Notes: generated by a model from the letters alone, not told the origin. DNA of 64,000 bases from Neobacillus soli NBRC 102451 (GCF_001591665.1 NZ_BCVI01000007.1:1-64000), one strand, 5' to 3'. Positions 7,975-16,548 are shown, counted from the first letter of the stretch. A program made the numbers and translations.

Positions 7975-8346
7975 TTATGCGCTTGTTTGTTTCCGGGTAA
8001 ATGTATGGTATCTTGTGCCCTGGAAAACGAGTTCACCGGTATCGCCTTCAGCCAATAGTCCGTATTCCCGGCCGTTGACGCTGAATTCCATCCGGTCGCC
8101 GCTTTCAACTTGAAAGGTGACGTGGTACCATGTACTAGAATGATGGTCAGTTCCTCCGCCACTCACTTCCGTTCTCTTTGACACAACTACCGCATCAACG
8201 TTAAGGCGCGGTTGTTTATTATTTTTACTCCATTCCTTTATACCCTTAATAAACACAAAAAGTATAATTCCAGCAATAAGGATAAAAAATAGTGGGAAAA
8301 TAATTACCATAATATTAAACATATCAAATCCTTCGTTAAAATCCAT
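7975..8346 (-). CDS. DUF2500 family membrane protein
   Basis: 123 residues, RBS GGGGGATGGAG just before ATG. One N-terminal membrane segment (about residues 9-33, MVIIFPLFFILIAGIILFVF) is followed by a soluble beta-rich domain with VDAVVVSKRTEV, WYHVTFQVESGDRMEF and GDTGELVFQGTRYHTF, the DUF2500 pattern. Function unknown. Probably a small membrane-anchored protein with the C-terminal domain in the cytoplasm or outside. Monocistronic. Confidence 0.85.
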   Translation of the reverse strand: MDFNEGFDMFNIMVIIFPLFFILIAGIILFVFIKGIKEWSKNNKQPRLNVDAVVVSKRTEVSGGGTDHHSSTWYHVTFQVESGDRMEFSVNGREYGLLAEGDTGELVFQGTRYHTFTRKQTSA

Positions 8347-8628
8347 TTCTCCATCCCCCTTATGTTTTTATAATATCTATAGTTTATAAATACGTATTAT
8401 TATAGAGTTCCGTTTCAGGTTATGTAAAATAATTTTAGTTTCAAGGCCATCCCCCACTAGTTAAGGAAAAATAATGCATCTTTTTCCTATTTCAAAAATA
8501 AACGAAGCATTTTGTCATAGCAAGATTATTTTGGAATTTCTTTATATTAGTAACTTCCAATGAGTACAGAAAAAGAAAATATGCTAAGCTAATTAGTAAC
8601 ATACGATTAGTAAAAAGTTGGTGAAGCA

Positions 8629-9021
8629 GTGGAACGAATTATTTTATTTGATGGTGTTTGTAATCTTTGCAATAGCAGTGTCCAATTTATTTTAAAAAGG
8701 GATCCCGGCGGCCATTTTAAATTTGCTTCCCTCCAAGGTGAGACAGGTCAAAGGCTCTTAAAAATGCACCGCTTGAATCCAGATCTAAACAGCTTTGTTT
8801 TAATTGAAGATGAAAAGGTCTATGTAAAAACAAACGCAGCTTTACGTGTCTGCAAGGTCTTAAGTGGTTCATGGAAAGTGTTAACGATTTTCCTCATTAT
8901 TCCCGGCTTAATTCGGGACCCACTATACGATTTCATTGCCAATAACCGTTATAAATGGTTTGGAAAAAAAGAAAGCTGCATGCTCCCATTACCGGAATGG
9001 AAAAACAGATTTTTGGACTAA
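8629..9021 (+). CDS. DCC-family thiol-disulfide oxidoreductase (YuxK-like)
   Basis: 130 residues, GTG start 5 bases after GGTG. The DCC motif DGVCNLCN at residues 8-15 gives the family its name: two Cys spaced CxxC as in thioredoxin-like folds. The C-terminal KWFGKKESC is also typical. The family (DUF393) is predicted to have disulfide oxidoreductase activity; partner unknown. Hydrophobic stretch VLTIFLIIPGLI near 88-99 may touch the membrane. Single-gene unit. Confidence 0.85.
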   Translation: MERIILFDGVCNLCNSSVQFILKRDPGGHFKFASLQGETGQRLLKMHRLNPDLNSFVLIEDEKVYVKTNAALRVCKVLSGSWKVLTIFLIIPGLIRDPLYDFIANNRYKWFGKKESCMLPLPEWKNRFLD

Positions 9022-9090
9022 CAACTTAAATAAAACCTGTTTTTCCAAGTGATTTCCTAAAAAATTTGATTGCCTATTCTTTTTAAATAG

Positions 9091-9124
9091 AAAAAAGAAC
9101 CTTTGAAATAAGATTCAAAGGTTC
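9091..9124 (-). terminator. Terminator of the 9295-10525 unit
   Basis: Stem GAACCTTTGAA (9097-9107) / TTCAAAGGTTC (9114-9124); minus-strand T run from 9091-9096. Two direct copies of GGAGGTCTA lie just beyond it, near 9137 and 9162, unexplained. Confidence 0.75.
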
Positions 9125-9294
9125 AAACGAGAACTTGGAGGTCTAGGCCAAATTCCCAATTAGGAGGTCTAAACTCAGAAGAATTTAAACAAGTTAATTT
9201 TACCATTTTCTAAATATTCATTCAATGATTTAATGCTGTAAAGAGCAAAAGTGGTTCGAAAGACACAGTGACACAATAAGATCTAACAAGCTAA

Positions 9295-9525
9295 TTACTT
9301 TTTTGTAATAAGATTCAATTCCTTAATAGCCGCTTCTTGTTGGATGGAACGAGCTGAAAGTGTTTCGATAACCAATTGTTGTCGTTCCTGAATATGTGAT
9401 AACCGTTTTATATTATCATCTATTGAAGTTTCGAGCCTTTCGCATTGGGCGGGAATACTATTAATTTTTCGTTCAATTCGTTCTTGACCTTTTTCTAAAT
9501 TAGTTAAGCGAAATCCGTTTTTCAC
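9295..9525 (-). CDS. Small coiled-coil protein, unknown
   Basis: 76 residues, GTG start, overlapping the last 26 bases of the ylxY-like gene in another frame. The sequence is almost wholly heptad-like and charged (LTNLEKGQERIERKINSI, RLSHIQERQQLVIETLSAR), so a coiled coil is likely. The RBS is poor, and translational coupling to the upstream gene is the likely way it is expressed. It could be a remnant of a longer protein; a terminator follows, which supports a real transcript end. Confidence 0.45.
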   Translation of the reverse strand: MKNGFRLTNLEKGQERIERKINSIPAQCERLETSIDDNIKRLSHIQERQQLVIETLSARSIQQEAAIKELNLITKK

Positions 9526-10525
9526 TCATTAGGTCACTTACTGTACCAAGTTGGTAGCCCTTTGCTTTTATTTCCGATATCATATCCTTCAGCCCTACCG
9601 CAACAGGCATTGTGGGATGCATTAGGACCATTGATCCATTACCTACCTTTGTTACAACACTTCGAACCATTTCTGCTGGCGCTGGTTTTTTCCAATCCAC
9701 TGTATCGACCGTCCAAAGAATGGTTTTCATGTTAAGCTGATGAGCTATATTAATCGTCCCTTGATTAAAACTGCCGCTTGGCGGTGCAAACCACTTCGGT
9801 TTCTTGCCAAGGGTTGCTTTAATTACGTCATTCGTTTTTTGCAATTCTTCTATTGTATCGGTCATTGAGCGTTGCTTAAGATCTGGATGACTATAAGCAT
9901 GATTGCCAATTTCATGGTTTTCTTTATTAATCATGATTGCCAGCTCTGGGTTCTTTTCAACCCAACTTCCATCAAAGAAAAACGTTGCTTTGACTTGATG
10001 TTTATTTAGAATTTTGAGGATTTCCGGGATGTACTCGTTACCCCAGGCGACATTGATTAACAGAGCCACCATTGGTTTTTGCGGATTGCCCCGATAGATT
10101 GGCTGAGGCTCTAAATCTTCCAAATGTACATTCGGAGATATTTCCTTATATACGACCTTGTTTTTATCAAAATCATTACTTGCCTTCATCTTTTTATAAC
10201 TGGCTTTTATATTTACCTCCAGACCATTGTACCCTGGTATAGCCTTCCATATTCTGTCGACTTTTGCATCAATCGGCTCAATTCTACTCTGCTCACTGTA
10301 CGCTTGAATTTTTTGGTACAGGCTATTTGTATTAGCTTCTCGGGAAATCAAGATATCACTTCTAACATCAGACCTCATAGCCATTCCTGTAGATTGGCTA
10401 GTAAATCCTCCCGCCAGCATTATGAACATTATCATACCTAATTTTAGGTGTTTCCTATTTATCCCGACTAAACTTCCCTCTTCAGAGTGCAATCGGGATT
10501 TGGCACTGCGCTTGCTATGTATCAT
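9500..10525 (-). CDS. ylxY: YlxY-like polysaccharide deacetylase-fold protein (sporulation)
   Basis: 341 residues, ATG 8 bases after GGAGG. One N-terminal membrane or signal segment (about 30-48). The sequence follows B. subtilis YlxY closely in WKAIPGYNGLEVNI, EDLEPQPIYRGNP, INVAWGNEY, KPKWFAPPSGSF and WTVDTVDWKKPAP. The NodB fold is clear. The usual first motif (TFDDG), which supplies the catalytic base and a metal ligand, is replaced by ALLINVAWGNEY, as in YlxY itself, while the HxxxH of motif 2 is kept (NHAYSHPD). It may bind or alter cell-wall glycan during sporulation, or be a non-catalytic member. Extracytoplasmic. Confidence 0.85.
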   Translation of the reverse strand: MIHSKRSAKSRLHSEEGSLVGINRKHLKLGMIMFIMLAGGFTSQSTGMAMRSDVRSDILISREANTNSLYQKIQAYSEQSRIEPIDAKVDRIWKAIPGYNGLEVNIKASYKKMKASNDFDKNKVVYKEISPNVHLEDLEPQPIYRGNPQKPMVALLINVAWGNEYIPEILKILNKHQVKATFFFDGSWVEKNPELAIMINKENHEIGNHAYSHPDLKQRSMTDTIEELQKTNDVIKATLGKKPKWFAPPSGSFNQGTINIAHQLNMKTILWTVDTVDWKKPAPAEMVRSVVTKVGNGSMVLMHPTMPVAVGLKDMISEIKAKGYQLGTVSDLMSEKRISLN

Positions 10526-10768
10526 TAATAATCCTCCATTAAGTAACTTAATGATATTAAGTTCCCCGAGGACTAAGGGACTATACTATTGGATGGATAT
10601 TCAAAGGGTTTTTATCGTGATTTCGACCACCGACATAAAAGATGCCCAAGGCGCATACAATCTATTGGTGATTTATGGGTAAAATCTAGATGAATCAGTT
10701 GAATAAATAAAGGAATTACACCTATGGAAGCAGAAGGGAAATCACTATTAGGGATAGAGGTGGGAGTT

Positions 10769-11542
10769 ATGGGTTATACAGATAAGTACGAAAGAGATGC
10801 CTACGGGATCATCGCGTTTTGGCTGCGGAATGATTATGATCATGGTCGATTTTTTGATAGGGAAATAAGCCATCACGAATTGGAGCTGGCCCGTGCAAAT
10901 CAGAACAATATTCAGCGCCTGGGAGTGATATGGAGAAAGGCAGAGGCGAAACAAGGGGATCTGGGTACTTTAATCAATGAGGCCCAGCATGCTTCGCGGG
11001 AATTTCACAGTTTAATTGCCTACACAATGGATAAATCCTTACATTGTGATGTGATTATTTCAACACCGGTGTCACTTCTTGACCACATGGTCCGGGAAGC
11101 TGAGGAGTCCCAAAAGATCTATAAACTGATGGAGAGTGGCGGACACGTTACACCGGCAGATGCAACCATACACGAAACCGTCTTTTGGTTACGGCAAATG
11201 GCAGATCATCTGGGCTATATACGTCATTATTCGGATGTATCGAATTATGAAGTGAATTTTGAAGTAACAAATATGATGCAAAAATTTGAGCGGCTATTAA
11301 TGCAGGCAACCGCATTTAAAACAATGATACGCAAACCGCGAAATGAAATGCTACCAGCTTTAGCACATTTCAAAAATACGATTATAAAAGAAGCGAAGAG
11401 CTTAGAAGCATTTAAATTAGAATTAGACGACCTCATCAAAAAATGTGCAATCGTTACAACCTCACCGCCGGATTTATTAGAACATATTGCTAGAGAAGCC
11501 CATCACCTATGGAGAAACTTAGAAGATGGGGTTATATCCTAA
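10769..11542 (+). CDS. DUF2935 family protein
   Basis: 257 residues from the ATG at 10769 (MGYTDKYERDAYGII), preceded by GAGGTGGGAG; an alternative ATG at 10724 would add 15 residues and also has a weak RBS. Two copies of a four-helix unit typical of DUF2935: the first near FWLRNDYDHGRFFDREI, the second near FWLRQMADHLGYIRHY. The conserved His and Glu (DHGRF, DHMVREAEE, EHIAREAHHLW) resemble hemerythrin-like metal-binding helical bundles. Function unknown. Terminator follows. Confidence 0.8.
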   Translation: MGYTDKYERDAYGIIAFWLRNDYDHGRFFDREISHHELELARANQNNIQRLGVIWRKAEAKQGDLGTLINEAQHASREFHSLIAYTMDKSLHCDVIISTPVSLLDHMVREAEESQKIYKLMESGGHVTPADATIHETVFWLRQMADHLGYIRHYSDVSNYEVNFEVTNMMQKFERLLMQATAFKTMIRKPRNEMLPALAHFKNTIIKEAKSLEAFKLELDDLIKKCAIVTTSPPDLLEHIAREAHHLWRNLEDGVIS

Positions 11543-11555
11543 TAATTGGACTACT

Positions 11556-11582
11556 GAGCCAGATGAAAATCCGGCTCTTTTT
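11556..11582 (+). terminator. Terminator of the DUF2935 gene
   Basis: Stem GAGCC..GAT / ATC..GGCTC (11556-11577) followed by TTTTT. Confidence 0.8.
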
Positions 11583-11793
11583 GCGGTTAGCATGGTATGG
11601 CATTTCTATCTATCTGTTTCGTAAAATTAAATCTAGATTACTTTCATTTTTTTCAACAAAGTCTTCCTCATTATTTTCTTCCTGCTCGCCAACTCATTAT
11701 AGGGTATACCCTCCATGATTAGTTCTAATAGAAAAAGCTTTTGTTGTTGAATTTTGCTACAATAAACCTAACCAATTGGTGAGGTGAAAATAT

Positions 11794-12471
11794 ATGTGCG
11801 GCCGATTCACACTAACTGCCACATTTGAAGAAATCATTGATCGTTTCGATATTCAATCGTTCCTTGAGGAAGAAAATTATTCTCCCAGCTACAATATTGC
11901 CCCCTCACAGGCGGTATTAGCCATTATTAATGATGGGAAATCCAACCGGATGGGCTTTTTAAAATGGGGCTTAATACCGCCATGGGCAAAGGATAAGTCC
12001 ATTGCCAATAAGATGATTAATGCCCGGGCCGAGACCCTTGCTGAAAAACCAAGCTTTCGAAATGCCTTCAAAAAGAAGCGCTGCTTAATCATCGCCGACA
12101 GCTTCTATGAATGGAAACGCCATGAGGACAAAACCAAAACCCCGATGCGCATTAAACTAAAATCTGATGAATTGTTTGCGATGGCGGGCATTTGGGAAGG
12201 CTGGAAATCTCCGGAGGGAAAAACTCTTTACACTTGTTCTGTGATCACAACCGGACCAAATGCATTAATGGAAGATATTCATGACCGGATGCCGGTTATT
12301 TTGAAACATGAGGATGAAAAAGCTTGGCTAGATCCAACCATTTCTGACACGAATCAACTAAATCAATTACTTGTCCCCTTCGATGAAAATTTAATGGAGA
12401 CATATGAAGTATCTTCCTTAGTCAATTCACCCAAGAATAACAACGTTCAGCTTATTCAAAAGATTTGTTAG
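11794..12471 (+). CDS. SRAP-family abasic-site protein (YedK/HMCES-like)
   Basis: 225 residues starting MCGRFTL: Cys2 becomes the N-terminal nucleophile that forms a thiazolidine crosslink with abasic sites in single-stranded DNA (known for YedK and HMCES). Other family motifs are NARAETL, FYEW with the catalytic Glu, and IHDRMPV with the active-site His. It protects single-stranded abasic DNA at replication forks. RBS GAGGTGAAAA. No SOS box was recognised upstream. Length normal, intact. Confidence 0.93.
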   Translation: MCGRFTLTATFEEIIDRFDIQSFLEEENYSPSYNIAPSQAVLAIINDGKSNRMGFLKWGLIPPWAKDKSIANKMINARAETLAEKPSFRNAFKKKRCLIIADSFYEWKRHEDKTKTPMRIKLKSDELFAMAGIWEGWKSPEGKTLYTCSVITTGPNALMEDIHDRMPVILKHEDEKAWLDPTISDTNQLNQLLVPFDENLMETYEVSSLVNSPKNNNVQLIQKIC

Positions 12472-12571
12472 CGCCCTTTTTTAGAAAATCTTTTAAAAAT
12501 GGACATGTTCACTACATGCACGTACAAGCTCGTTCATATGATGTACTAACCCATAAAAGTTTTCCTTCTTC

Positions 12572-12601
12572 GAAAGTGGTTTCCACCACTTTCTTTTTTT
12601 T
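12572..12601 (+). terminator. Terminator downstream of the SRAP gene
   Basis: Stem GAAAGTGGT (12572-12580) / ACCACTTTC (12585-12593) and eight T. Confidence 0.85.
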
Positions 12602-12720
12602 GTGGATTTCCACACACGATGTATCCTTCCAACAATTTGGTCTTATTATCATTTTCAAAGAATATATTATAAGAATACGCAAAGATTTAAGCGAATCGGG
12701 ACGAAGAAAGGAGAAATAGG

Positions 12721-12951
12721 ATGTTTTTTATCCCCACTGTAGTCAATATTGGCAATCTGAAAATAAACAGCTGTGAACATAAAAGTGCTATTTTCTTGGG
12801 ATCAAATTTTGTAAAGGGAAAAAATGTCCGCGCCAAAAAGAATCAAGGGTTTGGACAACAATTGGCTGACTTTTCTACAATCACTTTTCCCATTGGCATT
12901 ACATTCGATGACGATGAAATCGATTCACCAACGATAAAAAATACCATTTAA
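12721..12951 (+). CDS. GerPA/GerPF-like spore germination protein 1
   Basis: 76 residues; AAAGGAG before ATG. GerPA/GerPF family pattern: short N-terminal strand (PTVVNIGNLKINSC), a central FLGSNFV, then KNQGFGQQLADF and a C-terminal acidic DDDEIDSPTIKN. GerP proteins of the inner coat help small germinants pass through the coat (known). Members here are diverged from the classical gerPABCDEF operon. First of three similar genes in one direction with 60- to 70-base gaps. It is the most diverged of the three. Confidence 0.7.
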   Translation: MFFIPTVVNIGNLKINSCEHKSAIFLGSNFVKGKNVRAKKNQGFGQQLADFSTITFPIGITFDDDEIDSPTIKNTI

Positions 12952-13017
12952 TAAAAAACATTTGAAAAAATACTAATTTTTATCGTACAAACTAAAAAGC
13001 GCATAGGAGTGATTTTG

Positions 13018-13251
13018 TTGAATATCGCACCGATGGCCATCAATTTCTTGGGATTTAAGGTAAATTCAGTGGATAATTCCGCCTTCATTAATTTGGGACC
13101 CAATCAATTTATTGATCAGTTCGTTTCCTATAAGAGAAACCAAGGAGTTGGGGAACAAAATGGTGATTTATCACCTGTTAACATCCCCATTTCATGGGTA
13201 GTTGATCCTGACGTAGCTGACAGCAATACCGCGAAAAACAGCGTTATTTAA
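13018..13251 (+). CDS. GerPF-like spore germination protein 2
   Basis: 77 residues from the TTG at 13018, chosen because AGGAG ends 8 bases upstream; the GTG at 13009 overlaps that RBS. Pattern NIAPMAINFLGFKVNSVDN, FINLGPNQFIDQF, SYKRNQGVGEQNGD and DPDVADSNTAKNS; the last block is the GerPF-type C-terminal signature (DPDxxDxxxxxxS). Shares SYKRNQG.GEQNGD with the next gene, so the two arose by tandem duplication. No signal peptide, as for coat proteins assembled in the mother cell. Confidence 0.8.
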   Translation: MNIAPMAINFLGFKVNSVDNSAFINLGPNQFIDQFVSYKRNQGVGEQNGDLSPVNIPISWVVDPDVADSNTAKNSVI

Positions 13252-13284
13252 AGAAGCTGGGATTTATTACAAGGAGTGATCCAT

Positions 13285-13518
13285 TTGATCTTCGCACCGA
13301 TGATTGTCAATCTTGGAGGGCTAAAAGTCAATGCTATTGACCATGGATCGGTATTGAATATGGGACCCAACCAGTTGATTGACCACTTCGTATCCTATAA
13401 ACGAAACCAAGGTTATGGCGAGCAAAATGGTGATTTTGTACCTATAATTATCCCCATCTCCTCTATTTTAGATTCTGACATTAGTGATACCTCCATTGTG
13501 AAAAATAGTATCCTTTAA
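13285..13518 (+). CDS. GerPF-like spore germination protein 3
   Basis: 77 residues from the TTG at 13285, 8 bases after AAGGAG. Close paralogue of the preceding gene: IFAPMIVNLGGLKVNAIDH, LNMGPNQLIDHF, SYKRNQGYGEQNGD, then DSDISDTSIVKNS. Last gene of the triplet; a strong bidirectional terminator follows directly. A role in the coat or in germinant permeability is inferred from the family. Confidence 0.8.
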   Translation: MIFAPMIVNLGGLKVNAIDHGSVLNMGPNQLIDHFVSYKRNQGYGEQNGDFVPIIIPISSILDSDISDTSIVKNSIL

Positions 13519-13548
13519 AAATAGCTGGATTTCTCCAGCTATTTTTTT
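13517..13548. terminator. Bidirectional terminator
   Basis: Stem AAAAATAGCTGG (13517-13528) / CCAGCTATTTTT (13535-13546), between the GerP-like triplet and the convergent 13553 gene. Confidence 0.85.
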
Positions 13549-13552
13549 ATAA

Positions 13553-13777
13553 TCATTTCTTCCCCTTGGAATCCCACCATTCGCGAACTTCAAAAATGCC
13601 GATGACCTCATTTTTTTCTTTTTCAAATACTTCTACTGTTTCATTTGTTGAATAAGAAAGAATATAATGCGTGGGTGTCTCGTTTAAGACACGAAAGGAG
13701 CTAATCTCACCACCTTGCATTTCGATCATATATACTTTTCCATTTAATACATCATTGGTGAGCACTAAATTTTTCAA
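13553..13777 (-). CDS. Small conserved-looking protein, unknown
   Basis: 74 residues, TTG start with AGGGGGG 10 bases upstream. Predicted mostly beta (LVLTNDVLNGKVYMIEM, YILSYSTNETVEVFEK, VIGIFEVREWW), soluble, no Cys. I do not recognise the family. Single gene between a bidirectional terminator and the divergent K+ channel gene; the strong RBS and normal codon use argue that it is real. Confidence 0.6.
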   Translation of the reverse strand: MKNLVLTNDVLNGKVYMIEMQGGEISSFRVLNETPTHYILSYSTNETVEVFEKEKNEVIGIFEVREWWDSKGKK

Positions 13778-13956
13778 GAAATATCATCCCCCCTAACTAT
13801 ACAATATTTTAAATTAGCAGATTTATTGATAATAAAATGAAAGAATTTCAATTGTCGCTGTTAAACAAAACGAAAATTCCTTTTGCGCTAATTATTTGTC
13901 AAATTTGGGAAAATATAAGGTTATTCTATAACTTAAAAAGGCGGGACAAGTAACTG

Positions 13957-15012
13957 GTGGGAATGACACTGAAAAAACTGCTCTATTACCTGATTAAACT
14001 TCGGAATAAAATCTTTTTACCGTTTTTTATTTTATACATATTAATCGCGGCATTTGTTGTTTATTTGATTGAGCCGCACACTTTCGAATCATATATTACC
14101 TCTATCTATTGGGTACTTACCACACTTGCAACGGTTGGGTTTGGCGATTATACACCGGTTACAGATCTTGGCAAAGTATATACAATCATTCTTTATATCA
14201 CAGGAATTGGTCTTGTTAGTGTTTTTATTGGAAAGGTAATCAATTCTGCCTATTTGATTGATAAACTTAAAGTGGGGGGCAAAATGAAATATACGGGCAA
14301 AAATCATATCATTCTGGTTGGATGGAATGCAAAATCGAAATTAGCGATCGAAGAAATATTAAGATCCGACAAAAAGATTGATATTGTTATCATCGATGTT
14401 TTGGAAAAAGCCCCTTTGATGGAGGAGCGGCTGTTTTATGTTCGCGGCGATGCAACGGACGAAGAAACACTCTTAGATGCAAATTTACCGACGGCTAAGG
14501 GAGTCATCATTTTTGCAGATCAAATCACGCAGGACAACTATGCGACAAAGGATCCACTTCTTGTTGATGGGAAAACATTATTAGTCGCAACAGCAATCAC
14601 ATCGATTGAAGAAAAATTCAAAAAGTCTATCCATGTCACTGCCGAGGTGATCAATCAAAAGCATATCCCCTTATTCAAGCATGTCAAGGTCGATGAATTT
14701 ATCCCTACCCAAGAAATGATTTCTCATGCAGCAGTACGATCTTTATTTTCGCATGGCGTAACCCATATGTATTCTGAGTTAATGACCATTCAATATGGAG
14801 AGGCCATGTATGAGATTCCAAAACAAGAGGAATGGAAAACATACCGTGATGCCTTTTTAGACCTTCTGAATAAAGGCGCAACTCTTGTTGCAGACAGAGG
14901 CGACCTTTACATAAACCAAAAATTAGACAAGCTTATTCCCGAGGATGCCCAGCTTTTCGTTATTTGTGATAAAGAAACAATCTCTCATTTTAAGTCAACC
15001 GAAGAAAAATAA
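13957..15012 (+). CDS. YugO/MthK-type potassium channel with RCK domain
   Basis: 351 residues; GTG start with AAAGGCGGG about 12 bases upstream (ATG 13963 is an alternative). Two membrane helices (about 20-38 and 73-92) flank a pore helix and the K+ selectivity filter TVGFGD at 59-64. After Gly-Gly-Lys-Met an RCK_N Rossmann domain begins near 112 (HIILVGWNAKSKLAIEEIL), with IIDVLEK and RGDATDEETLLDA nucleotide-binding segments. The C-terminal part (about 250-345) completes the RCK. The family gates K+ efflux; YugO of B. subtilis is used in biofilm electrical signalling (known). Monocistronic. Confidence 0.92.
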   Translation: MGMTLKKLLYYLIKLRNKIFLPFFILYILIAAFVVYLIEPHTFESYITSIYWVLTTLATVGFGDYTPVTDLGKVYTIILYITGIGLVSVFIGKVINSAYLIDKLKVGGKMKYTGKNHIILVGWNAKSKLAIEEILRSDKKIDIVIIDVLEKAPLMEERLFYVRGDATDEETLLDANLPTAKGVIIFADQITQDNYATKDPLLVDGKTLLVATAITSIEEKFKKSIHVTAEVINQKHIPLFKHVKVDEFIPTQEMISHAAVRSLFSHGVTHMYSELMTIQYGEAMYEIPKQEEWKTYRDAFLDLLNKGATLVADRGDLYINQKLDKLIPEDAQLFVICDKETISHFKSTEEK

Positions 15013-15058
15013 AAGAGAATGTCCCAAGAAATCCCCTTCTGAGACAACCTCTCCTTTT

Positions 15059-15496
15059 TCAAATGGAAAAGTAATAAAAATAATTCGATTCTCTGATAAA
15101 ACCAATTTTTTCATAGAGTCTTTGAGCGGTTTTGTTTTCCTTAGTTGTCTCAAGCAAAACTCCTTTTGCTCCTGTTTCCTTAGCAAAATCAATCGCTGTT
15201 TTTATTAATTCCTCTCCTATTCCTTTTCCGCGGGTCTGTTCTTTGACATACAAATCGTTTAATACCCATGATCGCTTCATACTGACAGATGAAAACGATG
15301 GAAAAAGCTGGACAAAGCCAAGTGGATGATTCCCCTCTTTAGCGAAAAAAACTACGGACTCCTCATTAATTAATCTGGCCTTCAAAAACTCCCTTGCCGC
15401 TTCCATATCAGACGTTTGTTCATAAAAAACTCGATACAAATCAAACAGTTCAATTAACGAATCAAGATCATTAATCGTAGCTCTTTGGATAATCAT
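15059..15496 (-). CDS. GNAT family N-acetyltransferase
   Basis: 145 residues from the ATG at 15496 (MIIQRATINDLDSLIELFDLY), with GGGGG about 9 bases upstream; an in-frame TTG lies 15 bases further. The GNAT acetyl-CoA loop is RGKGIGEELI (motif A), preceded by the strand VLNDLYV and followed by VLLETTKENKTAQRLYEKIGF (motif B). The acceptor is unknown; the sequence resembles bacterial small-molecule acetyltransferases. Single gene. Confidence 0.88.
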   Translation of the reverse strand: MIIQRATINDLDSLIELFDLYRVFYEQTSDMEAAREFLKARLINEESVVFFAKEGNHPLGFVQLFPSFSSVSMKRSWVLNDLYVKEQTRGKGIGEELIKTAIDFAKETGAKGVLLETTKENKTAQRLYEKIGFIRESNYFYYFSI

Positions 15497-15553
15497 TTTT
15501 GAATCCCCCAATCATGAATTTTTATCCCTTTTCATTCAACATATTAAACCTAA

Positions 15554-15835
15554 TCATTGGTTAGCTGCTTGCAATGCTTTATTGGCAAAATGCTCGTCTT
15601 CCTTTTTAACGTAAATATCATACTGTGTATTATCTTTAAAACGAGCGTCGACTCTGAAATTCATGGGAGTTTTGCTTTTATATTTAACACCTGCCTTTTT
15701 TAACTTTCCAATCACACCAAAATAGTTTTCATATCCAATCGCAGTATAGATCAGTGTCCATTTCCGATTTAGTAAAAATTGAAGGAATGAAATGATTAAG
15801 GCTAATCCAACCAAAATCATTAATGCAACATACAT
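15554..15835 (-). CDS. Small membrane protein, DUF2007-like
   Basis: 93 residues from the ATG at 15835 (MYVALMILVGLALIISF), after GGGGGG; a longer in-frame start lacks an RBS. One membrane helix (2-22) is followed by a soluble domain WTLIYTAIGYENYFGVIGKLKKAGVKYK..YDIYVKKEDEHFANKAL that resembles the DUF2007 putative signal-transducing fold (two beta-alpha units with a small insertion). Function unknown. Confidence 0.65.
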   Translation of the reverse strand: MYVALMILVGLALIISFLQFLLNRKWTLIYTAIGYENYFGVIGKLKKAGVKYKSKTPMNFRVDARFKDNTQYDIYVKKEDEHFANKALQAANQ

Positions 15836-15950
15836 TTTATTCCCCCCATTCAGGCTTTTCATCAACACAATATAAAAACACAGTATCTCTATTTTATATT
15901 CTTTAAGTTTCGGTTAATTCCTTTATTAGTTTAAACAAAATGTTCAATTG

Positions 15951-15976
15951 AAAAGAGCCTTGAAATTTATCAAGGC
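15951..15976 (-). terminator. Terminator of the Gly/Tyr-repeat gene
   Basis: Stem GCCTTGA (15957-15963) / TCAAGGC (15970-15976); minus-strand flank TCTTTTC. Confidence 0.65.
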
Positions 15977-16081
15977 CTTTCATTGTTGCCGAATTCAGAT
16001 TGGGCATCCCACAATATAATCTTTTTATTTTGGATGAAACATTTTTTTATTATAAAAATTTATTGGAGGGTTTTCTTATGC

Positions 16082-16516
16082 TTACATACCATGTTGACCC
16101 GGGAATCCTCCCATGCCTCCATGTCCATCATGGCCCGGGAATCCTCCCATGCCTCCGTGTCCATCATGACCTGGGTATCCTCCCCAGCCTCCATGTCCAT
16201 CATGACCTGGATATCCTCCCCAGCCCCCATAGCCACCGTGACCATGGTAGCCATCCCAACCGCCATAACCGCCATGGCCTGGGAATCCTCCCATGCCTCC
16301 ATAACCACCCATGCCTGGGTATCCTCCCATACCTCCATAACCGCCCATGCCTGGGAATCCTCCCATGCCTCCATAACCACCCATGCCTGGGTATCCTCCC
16401 ATGCCTCCATAGCCACTCATGCCTGGGTATCCTCCCATGCCTCCATAACCACTCATGCCTGGATATCCTCCCATGCCGCCCGGGAATCCTCCCATAAATT
16501 GTCTCATATCGTTCAT
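16082..16516 (-). CDS. Gly/Tyr/Met/His-rich tandem repeat protein, probable spore coat
   Basis: 144 residues, AAAGGAGAGATG RBS before ATG. After MNDMRQFMGGFPGG the whole protein is a repeat of 12 residues (GGYPGMxGYGGM); the C-terminal third changes to GGYPGHDGHGGW/M, introducing His, Asp and Trp. There is no signal peptide and no membrane segment. Composition is that of a structural, self-associating protein such as Gly/Tyr-rich coat or crust proteins. A -10-like CATAGTCTA lies upstream (16549-16557). The DNA repeat is about 36 bp, so copy number may vary between strains. Coat location is inference. Confidence 0.75.
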   Translation of the reverse strand: MNDMRQFMGGFPGGMGGYPGMSGYGGMGGYPGMSGYGGMGGYPGMGGYGGMGGFPGMGGYGGMGGYPGMGGYGGMGGFPGHGGYGGWDGYHGHGGYGGWGGYPGHDGHGGWGGYPGHDGHGGMGGFPGHDGHGGMGGFPGQHGM

Positions 16517-16548
16517 TTGAGCATCTCTCCTTTATATAGGTTACAGTC

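Noticed and set aside
11509..11718. 69-codon plus-strand frame after the DUF2935 gene
   Set aside because: Overlaps the end of that gene and its terminator; no RBS.
12465..12719. 84-codon plus-strand frame after the SRAP gene
   Set aside because: Crosses a strong terminator and lacks a start signal.
16090..16490. Possible CRISPR array (regular 36-bp repeats)
   Set aside because: The repeats are head-to-tail without unique spacers and lie in phase with a coding frame.
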